Below, one piece after another: positions 21,060 to 30,607 of a DNA stretch of 64,000 nt. Numbering within the stretch: position 1 is the stretch's first letter; each line of letters opens with the position of its first letter. Source of the DNA: Gautieria morchelliformis (taxonomy: Eukaryota; Basidiomycota; Agaricomycetes; Gomphales; Gomphaceae); contig WHVA01000084.1 in assembly GCA_015179125.1 (NCBI GenBank), forward strand, positions 1-64,000. Reading direction: 5' to 3'. The notes below the pieces were generated by a model that did no database searches, was not told where the DNA came from, and worked only from the letters and a program-made list of their open reading frames with translations. The translations under genes and the position numbers were made by a program.

Positions 21060-21714
21060 GTTTTCCTAGGGGGATGGTTGTAACTCTCATATATATGTAT
21101 ATGTAACTTAGCTCACCTATATTTCATAAAATATATCACAATTGAGACAGTTGCCAGCATTTGTAAGGCATGCTTACTCCTAGTCCTAAAGTTCTTTCTC
21201 ACAGTCTGCTGCTCCCCCAGGAAAAGGTGTATATCCCATTGTCTAAACATCAATAGTTACATATCTTTGTACTATACATGCATATTATTTTAAACATACC
21301 TTCTAATCAGATCTCTCAACCATATATAATAATATAGTACAGGTATTATCCATACTTGTTTCTATATTCTGTGATTATACATCTAACATGTTTCATATAT
21401 ACTTCTAACATGTACTCATATGGTCCATACTTGCCTCTACATTCTATCATCATACATGTAACAAGCTTCATATATACTTTTAATATATAGTCATCCAAAT
21501 CCTATCTGAAATTGCTTTGTCATCTGAATACACACCATGCTTTAGCACATACAACCATATTTTTAAAATATCAGAACATTCAAAAAAATTCAGGATATCC
21601 ACAATATACAAGTTGCTCAAAATGATGGACTATGAATTCGGTTAGGGTTGATATTTTAAAAGACATCTAATATATCCTAGAAGAATGTACATTGTTGTCA
21701 ATGTGAACATCCTC
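21060..21714 (-). repeat. right terminal inverted repeat of the 6.2-kb unit
   Basis: It is the inverted partner of 15502-16066. It is longer because a block of about 90 bp around 21355-21495 is present twice (CATACTTG...TTCATATATACTT, two diverged units), where the left repeat has it once. Confidence 0.85.
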
Positions 21715-21716
21715 TA

Positions 21717-22042
21717 AAGAATACTACTCGCCTCTCTCAGTGAATTTATTGTCACTGAGAGAGGGGCGTTATGCTGTCTCAAAACGCAATACCTGCACTC
21801 AGCCCTTTAGCGCCCACAAGTTCACACATTGATGCCATTTCGAACTCTGCTGGATGGAGCCAGCTGTGAAAATAAAGAAAACAAAATGAAATAGAAAGAT
21901 AAGGAGTCATCAGAAAATTTCGAAAATAATCAAGGAAATAGATGCATGGTACAAGAACAATGTGAGAAAGAATTGGAACGCCACACAATGAATTGAATAT
22001 ATTATGCTTGATTTTGGTGCAGGGGCATATATGCACCCAACA
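21717..22042 (-). mobile_element. Ty1/copia 3' LTR (minus strand)
   Basis: On the minus strand the LTR begins TGTTGGGTGCATATATGCCC at 22042, directly after a polypurine tract (AAGCTTGAGGGGGCG, about 22057-22043) that follows the pol stop. Its far end is not sharp; it is near the border of the 6.2-kb unit at 21714. TGTTGGGTGC-type starts are common in copia elements. Confidence 0.75.
21731..21764 (-). promoter_or_regulatory. poly(A) signal presented in a hairpin loop
   Basis: CCTCTCTCAGTGA (21731-21743) pairs perfectly with TCACTGAGAGAGG (21752-21764). On the minus strand, the sense strand of this LTR, the 8-nt loop is CAATAAAT, so AATAAA is exposed in the loop of a 13-bp stem. Confidence 0.7.
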
Positions 22043-25040
22043 CGCCCCCTCAAGCTTAATATATTCCGATTTTCTCATTGAGGATTCTCACTCTAGGACT
22101 AGGAAGTCCTTTAGTGAGAAGATCAGCCAACATATATTTGGTTGGCAGGTGCACAAGCTTAATTTCTCCATTTTCGACTATATTTAAAATGAAATATAAT
22201 CTAATGTTGAAATGCTTGGTCCTTGTGTATTGCTGAGTGCCATAGACAATGGCAATGGCTGATTGATTGTCTGAATAAAGTTTGATGGGATAATTCAGTG
22301 GTTGGAATATTTCAGAAATGAAGTGGCGCATCCATAAGGCTTCCTTGCTCGCATGAGTCAAGGCAATGAATTCGGCTTCAGTTGATGATAGGGCTACTAT
22401 GGATTGTTTTTGACAACTCCATGATACTGTCCCTCCATCAATCTGAAAAACATAAGCCGAGTATGAGTGCCTGTGCTCTTGCGAAGCCCAATCCGCATCT
22501 GAATACCCAATGAGACCATCTCAATTTTTCCCAAGTGTCAATTTGTAGTCAATCGTGCCTTTTAAATATTTAAAGACCTGTTTAACTGCAGTCCAGTCAT
22601 GCAGGCTTGCTCAGGTGGCCGAGCACTTACGAAGTCAGACACATCACATGTGCCCAACAACCAGGGAGAGAGAATACCTTACCTCACAAGAGGGTGGGGC
22701 GGCAAACGGCCTCAAGGAGACCAGGCCAACGGGGGAGTAGGACCGTCGTCGGTGCAGCCGCCCGCCTGGGGACGCAGTGGGTAGGGAGCCTCAGGGAGCG
22801 AGGAGGAAGGCCCACCCTGTTACAGGTACTTTGCGTTTAGCAACCACCATAGGACTACCTGAGGTCGTATAAAATGAAAAAAAAAAAAAACTGCAGTCCA
22901 ATGAATTAAACCTGGGTTTTCAAGGAATTGAGAGAGTAATGACACTGCAAATGCAATGTCTGGTTGAGTTGCTACGGCTGCCCACATCAATGATCCTATC
23001 GCCTGCCTGTATGGAATTTTGACATCTTCTGTTTGTCTTCATCTGTAGAAGGACATTGGTCTCTGGATAATTTCATGGCTGGGTCGAGAGGCGTGGAAAA
23101 TGTTTTTGCATCATCAAGATTGAATTTTTTGATGATTTTCTAGATGTATGTGCTTTGTGATATTGCGATTGATTTGTTTTTCCAATCTCTTTCGATCTTG
23201 AGGTTCAAAAGCCAGTGAATTCTGCCTAAATCTTTCATGCTGAAGACCTGGGCAAGGTTGTGCTTCACCCCATCGAGGACTGGTTGACTTTCAGCTGTGA
23301 TGGTAAGGTCGTCTACAGCTGTTGCAATGATCACAGTCCCTTTGGCCCATGTCTGTAAAATGCAGCTCCATCTGAAGCTTATTTAGTGAATCCTAGCTTG
23401 AGAAATTCACTACTCAGATGTTTGTACCATACCCTTCCAGACTGCTTGAGGCCGTAAAGTGCTTTCTTCAGCAGGAGGACATCATTTTTGTCTCCGTTCT
23501 CATATCCATATGACTGTCTCATATAAATAGGTTCTGGCAGTGTAGCATTCAGATATGCACTGTCCACATCCATTTGGTGAATAGGCCAATGATTCCTAGC
23601 AGCAATGGCGCATATAACCCATAAGGAAGCCATCTAAATGACAGGTGCATACATTTCGTTGTAGTTGACTACAAAACCTTATGTGAAGCCTTGGGAGACC
23701 ATTCTCAATCTAGGTGTAATGGGTTTACCTTCTGGATTGTGTTTCCAGAGGAATACCCATCTATTTCTGACAATATTTGCCCCAGGAGGTGGTTTAACCA
23801 CTTTCCATACACCTTTGTCAATTAGCACCTTGTACTCTTTATCCATCGATGCTTTCCATGTAGGATCATTTAGGGCTTCATCTGCAATGCTAGGTTCAGT
23901 CTGATTCAAATCCAGCAGCGCCATATCTTTATTTTGATCGGAGGTCGAAAGTACACTGATGGCAAGGTTATAATCACTGATGCCATCAGTTTCAGAGGAT
24001 AAATCTTGTTCAAATAATTTCTCTTCATGGTCCTCAATGTCCTCGTAAGCCAATGTAGTGATATCTGCACCAGCAGGTCTCCTAGCTTGAGATCCTGTTA
24101 TGGGACCACTTGGGGCCGGCTGCTCTTGCTGCTGACGGATTCTCTTGCTTCTCCTTATTGGAGCAGCTTCTCTAGGTCTGGCATCAACAGTCTGACTGGG
24201 TTGCAGCTCTTCAAGACGTTCCTCTGGCTCATTATCGTCAATTTCTTTGATCTTTGCCTCCTTGCTGACTAAGCAACTGGGAATAGGTGCTGGTGCCGGA
24301 ATGGCCTGTATCATTTTTCTGGACATAGGTAGCTGTGACTCTTCAATAGAAACAATTGGAGCTTTGCCCCCCTTCATCTCTCAGTCAAATATAATGTTCC
24401 GCTCAACAGAAACCTTCTGGGAGTCCGGCCAGTAAATGCAGTGACCATGGCTCTGTCAAGAGATTCCTATCCACCAAGCTCTTTTGGCATTGGCTGCCAG
24501 TTTATCTCCCTCTTTGACTTTAATGTAGACTTCAATTCCCCACACATGTATGTCTTTCAGGTTTGGTTTTTCATGGTGAATCATTTCAAAAGGGGTTTTG
24601 TCTGGCAAAGCTCTTGTATGCGTCCTATTCCTAAGATAGTTGGCATGCAAAATTGCATACCCCCATAGGGTCTTAGGAAGACTCAATTACAATAGCATGG
24701 CACGAGCTCTTTCAACTAGAGTTTGGTTTAGACATTCAGCAACACCATTGGACTGCGGGGTGTCATGTACGGCCAATCGATGCTTCATGCCTTGCTTGGC
24801 TAAATTTGGTTTGAATTCAGAGCTTGTGTATTTTCCCCCTCTGTCAGAAACAAGTGCTTTAATGTGCACATTCCTCTGCTGAAGCATCAGAGCTTCATAG
24901 AGCTTGTATTTTGAAAAAGTCTCTGATTTGTTCACCATCAAATAGATAACCGATTCCCTTGAATAGTTGTCGATGAAAGACACATAATATGATTTCTTGT
25001 CAATTGTGGAGTGTCTCGCAGGTCCCCAGACATCAGAATA
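22043..25040 (-). pseudogene. pol: Ty1/copia pol: integrase, reverse transcriptase, RNase H
   Basis: In sense order (right to left): integrase core at about 25040-24690 with FYSDVWGP, VSDRGGKYTS and TPQSNGVAECLNQTLVERAR, which keep D, D and E; integrase C-terminal part 24686-24456 (HANYLRNRTHTRALPDKTPF); linker and start of reverse transcriptase 24377-23679 (PTWKASMDKEYKVLIDKGVW, NRWVFLWKHNPEGKP); more reverse transcriptase 23633-23379 (QMDVDSAYLNATLPEPIYMR) and 23334-23140 (IIATAVDDLTIT, the YVDD box as AVDD); RNase H 22361-22056 (LYSDNQSAIAI, RTKHFNIR, ADLLTKGLPS). Stops and frameshifts separate the blocks, and a SINE interrupts the region at 22596. Gag and the 5' LTR are missing: the right end abuts a gypsy element near 25040. 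Confidence 0.85.
22596..22889 (+). mobile_element. SINE with poly(A) tail and 11-bp TSD
   Basis: A 294-bp insertion in the copia pol is flanked by ACTGCAGTCCA on the left (22585-22595) and right (22890-22900). It ends in AAAATGA plus a run of A. Near its start, TCAGGTGGCCGAGCACTTA resembles the A box of a tRNA-Leu/Ser-type gene, pointing to a tRNA-derived head; a B box is not clear. It needs a LINE for mobility, and a LINE fragment of unknown relation lies at 1-691. Confidence 0.75.
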
Positions 25041-25746
25041 GAACTCCGCAACAACTTCAGACCTTTCGATATGGAAGCTGATGCGGAAAACAAGCTTCGT
25101 ATGAAAGATACTCATAAGACAGCTAAATATATCGTCACTTTCCAGCAGCTTGCTCCTCGAGTCCAGTGGGGAGAAGCCGCACTCCGCCGACAGTTTTATA
25201 TGGGCCTACCATCCCGCATCAAGGATGAAATCGCCCACGTTGGAAAACCCACCACTCTGACTGACCTCCACAACCTCGCCCAATCTATCGATGCACGCTA
25301 CTGGGACCAACATTCCGAGATAGCTCATGAAATCTCCACAGAGCAAGCACGACAAGTCTTCCAACAAGAAGTCTGATAAAGACAAGAAGAAGACCAACTC
25401 CAGGAACAACGACCCCGGAAGTAGTAACAACAACAATTCCGGCTCTAGCTCTGGCAACCGGAGCTCCACTCCTGCACCTCACAACAACAACCAGGCCTCC
25501 GGTTCTAACACCAACGCCCAGAAGACCACTCCCGACCTTTCTGACAAACTGGGGAAGGATGGAAAACTAACCCCTGCCGAACGCCAGTGTCGTATGTACA
25601 ACAACCTTTGTCTCTTCTGTGGCAAAGGAGGTCACGTCGCTTGCGAATGCACCCGAGCAACCACTTCCGCTGCAAAAGCCAAGGGCCACGCAGCAAAGAC
25701 GGAAGAGAAATCCGAACCGACTCCCGCTACGGATGCAAAAAAATAG
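25040..25746 (+). pseudogene. gag: Gag of gypsy element B
   Basis: The first frame (to 25376) is the Gag core (ENKLRMKDTHKTAKYIVTF, GEAALRRQFYMGLPSRIKDE). A frameshift near 25330 passes to the second frame (to 25746), with an Asn/Ser-rich linker and a perfect CX2CX4HX4C knuckle (CLFCGKGGHVACEC). The N-terminal half is absent. Confidence 0.8.
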
Positions 25747-27420
25747 TCAGCAGTCCTCCGGCCTCTGCATGAGCTGAGGGCTGTGTTGACCCCATTCGTG
25801 CAACTAACGAGGTTTGACTCAACGCGTGCGCTCTTTCGTCCTCCAACTCCCTCTCAATTCCACTCACCTCCAACACAATTTCCGCACCTCCATTCACCGC
25901 ATTGATCAACTCGGGTTCAACTCATTGTTTCCTCAACTCCAATTTTGTTCTGAAGCACAAGCTTCCTACCTGCAACATTCCGACAATTCCGTTCCACCTT
26001 TTCGATGGGTCATCCAACATGGCAATCTCCCAAGTCATGGACCTGTCCGTCCGTTTCATTACTGGGGACAACCATGAAGTTACATTTTACATGCCTCCGC
26101 TAGATGCTAGCTGTTCCATTGTACTATGACACAATTGGCTCACCCGATATAATCCGTCGATTAACTGGGCATTGGGTCAACTATAGTTCCGTACCCCAGA
26201 TCAACTTCCATCTATTCCGACATCGTCCACAAAGATGGCTAAAGCCTCTTCTGCAATTCCGCTCATGGATTCAGTTCCGCACTCCAGCCCCTCGCTAGCA
26301 ACTCTGTCCCCTCCTCCACTCGAAGCTCCTCAAATCGCCCTTGTCTCCGCCACCGCTTTCCGCGTATTGCAACAACAAGATTCAACTGTTTTTCAGCTTC
26401 ATCTCTCCGATTCAGCTTCAGTCAAGGCTCATTCCACCTCGACTTCCACTCAGGTCGATATGAGCTTAGTTCCGGAAGAATATCACGACTTCCCCAACGT
26501 GTTCAACAGGGTCAAAGCCGATAAACACGCTGATCATCGACCTTACAATTTGAAGATAGATCTGGAAGAAGGAGCATCTCCTCCCCTTGGACTGATCTAC
26601 TCTCTTTCACAAAGTGAACTCCAGACTCTCAGCGAGTTCGTCGATGAACACCTCAACATGGGCTTCATCCGCCCTTCACTGTCTCCGCACGGCGCTCTGG
26701 TCCTTTTCGTCAAAAGGAAGGAAGGATCTCTCCGCCTCTGCGTCAATTTCCGCGGGCTTAATGCCCTCACCAAGAAGGACAAATATCCACTTCCACCTAT
26801 TTCTGACCTCCTCAATGTATGCGTTCTAGTCTACATTGACGACATCCTTATCTATTCCGACACACCGGAAGAACATCGGGAACATGTCCACAAAGTTCCC
26901 TGCCGTCTGGGCAAACACCACCTCTACGCAAAAGCAGAGAAATGTGAATGGCATCGCGACACGGTCGAATACCTCGGCTATATCCTCTCTCCAACAGGTC
27001 TCACCATGGAAGAGGACAAGGTCAAGGCAATTCAAGAATGGCTGGAACCCCGACATGTTAAGGATGTGCAGTCTTTCCTTGGCTTCACCAATTTTTACCG
27101 ACATTTCATTTATAATTTTTTCCAACATCACTGTTCCGCTCACGTGTCTCACCAGGAAGGGTGCTCCATGGAATTCACTCCAGAATGCCACTCTGCATTT
27201 GAAACACTCAAGGCAGCCTTCACTACCGCTCCAATTCTCGGTTTCTGGATTCCTGATGCCCAACTTGTACTCGAAACCAATGCATCAGACTATGCGCTAG
27301 CTGCCATCTTTCGATCATCTCACCCGACGACGGAGAAATTCATCCGATCGCCTTTCATTCCCACACCTTTTCCGCCCCGGAACTCAACTACGACGTTCAT
27401 GATAAGGAACTACTTGCAAT
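25747..27420 (+). pseudogene. pol: protease and reverse transcriptase of gypsy element B
   Basis: Protease: INSGSTHCFLNSNF near 25904 shows the active-site D-S-G as N-S-G, so the catalytic Asp is lost (GAC to AAC). Nonsense codons follow near 26127 and 26180. Reverse transcriptase opens at 26235 (SLVPEEYHDFPNVFN, KRKEGSLRLCVNFRGLNALT). Then KYPLPPISDLLN joins directly to VCVLVYIDDILIYSD near 26815, so roughly 65 residues including the first catalytic Asp are deleted. The YIDD box, KCEWHRDTVEYLGYILSPTG and the start of RNase H remain. A further frameshift near 27118 precedes the LTR fragment. Confidence 0.85.
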
Positions 27421-28385
27421 CTTCGCCAGAGTTCGCCGCACCCACCGACCACTCCTCCTCTACATCCACTCTACCCACTGTTCGCCCCATTCTCCGAACC
27501 GCTATTCGCTGCTCACGCATTTCGCCAGCAGGCACGCCATCAAATATGATCGATACCATTCATCCGGCATGATGGTTCATCATTAACCCATCATCTTCGT
27601 AATCCGACCCCATTGGGTGTTCGTATGGCCAAAGTGTGGTCGCAGGATGTCCCTTCCATAGGCCGTGCGGGATCAACCCAGTGAACGAAGAGTCCGTGCA
27701 GGGTAGCGTGTATGCGGGTCCCAAGACATGGTTTTGTCTATAAGTGCCTTCACCCCCTTTACTCTCCGTCGTTTCATGTTCACATTCTCCCCTCACTCTA
27801 TTGTATGTTTATTCCATCTACTTAGTATCATGACTGCGCACCCCTATCCAACCCTGACTCATGATGGCCTCTTTCCTATTCGCTGATACCTTACGAGCAT
27901 TCGATATAAGTAGTTTACATTCGCATGTATATTCCCCAGTTCAATTATCATACGTCGTTCATCTTGTGCAGCTTTGACCTCGCTGTGGTCATCGTCTTAA
28001 GTCTTCTCTTGGAGATTTCTATCTTCGACTAGCAGAGGACTTAGGCATCACTGGTGATTTCTCATACTTCGTCTTCGTCACCTTAGCCTTCGAACCATTT
28101 TCTGTGATGTTGGTGAAGGGCTCTGAAGGAGCACCTTCGCCAGCGAAGGGACCATCGAAACTTAGACAGCCCTTCCATGAGACCTTGCACGTTACATCGT
28201 CAAGAGCCATGGGATATTTCGCTACGACTGTAGATAGGGGGAGCCCCGTTCAGGCAACCCTCTTACCTTGTGAACATTCATTGGTTCACCTATTCGCTGA
28301 ACGGCATACTTATTCGCACAAGTTATTTGGGCATTCACTGTGTTCACTAATACACGATATTAACGCCTGAAAACCAATCTTGACA
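27419..28385 (+). mobile_element. element A LTR fragment inside gypsy B
   Basis: The last 967 bp or so of an A-family LTR, including its TATAAGTA box and the end CTTGACA, replace the RNase H region. At the left junction the words ATCTTCGCC occur in both gypsy B and the A LTR, so a microhomology join is likely. No TSD is visible because host sequence is missing between the two sides. Confidence 0.8.
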
Positions 28386-29447
28386 CATGCCACAGCATTG
28401 CAATTTCCACTACTCTGCGCCTCTATAATCATGGACACCGAGTCTCTCCATTCCGACATCTGTTCCGCACTCCACTCCAACCCCATCTCCACAACCCACC
28501 TCGATAATCCAACTAGTCCTGGATGGTCCATCGATTCTGATGGTTTCCTCTGCTACAAGTCCCGAATTTATGTTCTGGATATCAATGATCTACAACTCTG
28601 CATAATTCAGCAAAGCCACTATCATCCGCTCTCAGGACACCAAGGCCAAAACAAGACCCTCGACATCATCCGATGCACCTACACTTGGCCTCTCCTCCAC
28701 ACAATGGTCCAAGACTACTGCAAGTCATTTACCACCTGTATGCGTGCCAAGTCTCAACGTCACAAACCCTACGGCCTCCTGAAGCAACCCCTGATCCCAG
28801 AACAGCCCTGGAATTCTATATCCATGGACTTGATCGAGAAACTTCCTAAGTCATCTGGCTATGATACCATTCTAGTTATCGATGACCACCTTACAAAGCA
28901 GTCTATCTTTATTCCAACCTATGACACCATCACTTCCGCCCAGCTCGCACAGCTCTTTGTGCTCCACGTCTTTTCCAAGCATGGAATCCCCTCCCATGTC
29001 ACTTCTGACTGTGGATCAGAATTCGTGTCATCCTTTTTCCGCACACTCGGCAAGGCTCTCGACATGAAGCTCCACATCACTTCCGGTTATCATCCTGAAG
29101 GTGGCGGCCAAACGGAATGTACTAATCAGACCCTTGAGCAGTACCTCTGTGTCTATTGCAACTATCAACATAGCAATTTGTCCGACCTTCTTCTGCTCGT
29201 GGAATTTGCTTACAATAATGCGCCTTCCACCACCACTGGAATTTCACCCTTTTACGCCAACAAGGGCTACCACCTGAATCTTGCCATCCACCCTGAGCAT
29301 GATCTTGCCTCTGCCAGAGCCCGAGACTTTGTTGTGGACTCGACGGCCTTCACCAACACCTCTGAGAGAATATATCTGCTGCCCAAAAGAGATATCAAAC
29401 TTCTGCTGATAGGAAACGTCTTCTGCAACCGGCACTCGAAATAGGCG
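28386..29447 (+). pseudogene. pol: integrase of gypsy element B
   Basis: The frame 28392-29444 holds the H-H side of the zinc finger (HYHPLSGHQGQNKTLDIIR), then YCKSFTTCMRAK, where one Cys of the CX2C pair is now Phe. Catalytic positions are visible as SMDLIEKLP, TSDCGSEFVSSFF and HPEGGGQTECTNQTLEQYL. Two Cys stand where family members have Arg (SDRGSEF, QTERTNQ), both explainable by CGT/CGC to TGT/TGC. The frame shifts near 29340. Confidence 0.85.
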
Positions 29448-30480
29448 ACAAAGTATTCGTCAAAGCAGAAAACTTCCCCACCACTCGCCCTTCAAAGAAG
29501 CTCTCTGAAAAATACCTTGGCCCTTACGAGATCATCGCTAAGGCCGGCAGTTGTTCTTTCACTCTCAGACTTCCTGACAATATGCCCGCAGTACATCTGG
29601 TATTCCATGTCTCTATGCTTGAACCTTCAGTTCTGAACACTATTCCGAATCGTGAACAACCTGCTCCTCCACCAGTGATCATCAATGGAGAACCGGAATA
29701 TGAGATTTCAGAAATTCTCAACTCCAAGCTAGACAAGCAATACCATTGTCAACTCCAGTACACTGGAGACATGGCAAAATTTCCTGACTTTGAAAATCAA
29801 CTGGAAATTCTGAGGATATTCCACATTTCTTCAAAATTTCCAAGCTCAGGAAATTGGATGAAAATTTAATGTTTTGTCAGAGTTTTTTGACTGCAGGAAA
29901 TCCTTCAAAAATTGTGAAAATTATCACCTAAAAATCTTCAAGAAACACTGAGGAAACATTGAGTTTCCACTTCCATGAAACTAAATATTTACCAAAATTT
30001 CCCCAGTTAGGAAATTCTATAGAAACACTGGTTTCTACAGAGTTTCCCTGGCAAATATTCAGGAAACTAACATTTTCATAGAATTTCCAAACTGAGAAAA
30101 CTTTATTAAATATTTAGTTTCATAGAGGAGGAAATTCAATGTTTCCTGAGAGTTTCTTTAAGATTTTGATGTGATAATTTTACAATTTTTGCAGGATTTC
30201 CTGAAGTCAAAAAACTCTGAGAAAACTTGAAATTTCATCCAATTTCATAAGATGGGAAATGTTGAAGAAATGTGGAATATCCTCAAGATTTCCAGTAGAT
30301 TTCCACAATCAGGAAATTTTGCCATGCCTCCAGTGGTACCTAGTCAAGTGGGAAGGCTATGAAAACACCGATGAAGAAACTTCCTGGATTTCTGCCACAG
30401 AACTCGACCATGCCTCCGAACTCATCTCTGACTTCCAGAAGGCATACCCTGCCAGGCCTGGACCCCTTCCCATGCACTAA
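29448..30480 (+). pseudogene. pol: integrase tail and chromodomain of gypsy B, split by a MITE
   Basis: Before the insertion: RPSKKLSEKYLGPYEIIAKA, PAVHLVFHVSMLEPSV and NGEPEYEISEILNSKLD. After it: YLVKWEGYENTDEETSW and LISDFQKAYPARPG up to the stop at 30478-30480. WEGY and the later Trp are the aromatic residues of a chromodomain, which in chromoviruses directs integration to heterochromatin. Confidence 0.85.
29761..30335. mobile_element. full-length palindromic (foldback) MITE with TSD GTA
   Basis: The 575-bp insert starts CACTGGAGACATGGCAAAAT and ends with the inverted match (ATTTTGCCATGCCTCCAGTG). The flanks are GTA at 29758-29760 and 30336-30338. The arms match almost to the centre near 30040, so the whole element is one long hairpin. 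CACTG termini with a 3-bp duplication point to a CACTA/CMC-type or PIF-type transposase source. There is no ORF. Confidence 0.88.
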
Positions 30481-30607
30481 GTCATTCCAACACCTCCGCC
30501 TTCCTATTCTGCCTTCATCCCTTAAGTCACAAGTTATTTCCGATTATAACATTTCCACTAATCTATTCTGGCACTCCAAGAAATTATTTTACAAGTTATT
30601 CCAACCC
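30481..30607. other. short spacer between pol and the opposite-strand gene
   Basis: About 130 bp separate the gypsy B pol stop from the convergent zinc-cluster gene stop. No LTR start or polypurine tract is seen here. Confidence 0.4.

Larger units (their letters stand above)
15502..21714. mobile_element. 6.2-kb unit with ~0.6-kb terminal inverted repeats; unclassified
   Basis: The left end reads GAGGATGTTCACATTGACAA and the right end is its exact reverse complement over 20 bp. Similarity continues inward for about 560 bp on the left and 650 bp on the right. The interior is AT-rich and holds a decayed coiled-coil/repeat-domain gene (+), an unrecognised gene (-), and two open plus-strand ORFs, the first with a PD-(D/E)XK-like motif. 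I find no DDE transposase, tyrosine recombinase, Rep/helicase, protein-primed polymerase or reverse transcriptase. Flanks (GCTAGCAATG / TAAAGAATAC) show no clear TSD. Candidates are a large non-autonomous DNA transposon, a cargo-bearing element whose transposase has been lost, or an integrated extrachromosomal element. Confidence 0.75.
25040..30480 (+). mobile_element. Ty3/gypsy chromodomain element B, truncated and interrupted
   Basis: Gag, protease, reverse transcriptase, part of RNase H, integrase and chromodomain follow in the canonical Ty3/gypsy order on the plus strand. The 5' LTR and the start of Gag are missing (junction with copia near 25040). The RNase H is replaced by an A-family LTR fragment and the chromodomain is split by a MITE. 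No 3' LTR is seen; behind pol lies an opposite-strand zinc-cluster gene. Confidence 0.85.

Noticed and set aside
15502-21714. 6.2-kb unit considered as an integrated linear mitochondrial-type plasmid
   Set aside because: Inverted repeats fit, but no family B DNA polymerase or phage-type RNA polymerase is encoded; kept only as a weak alternative.
15502-21714. Same unit considered as a Helitron or Starship
   Set aside because: Long terminal inverted repeats contradict Helitrons; no tyrosine recombinase (DUF3435-like) captain is visible and size is small for a Starship.
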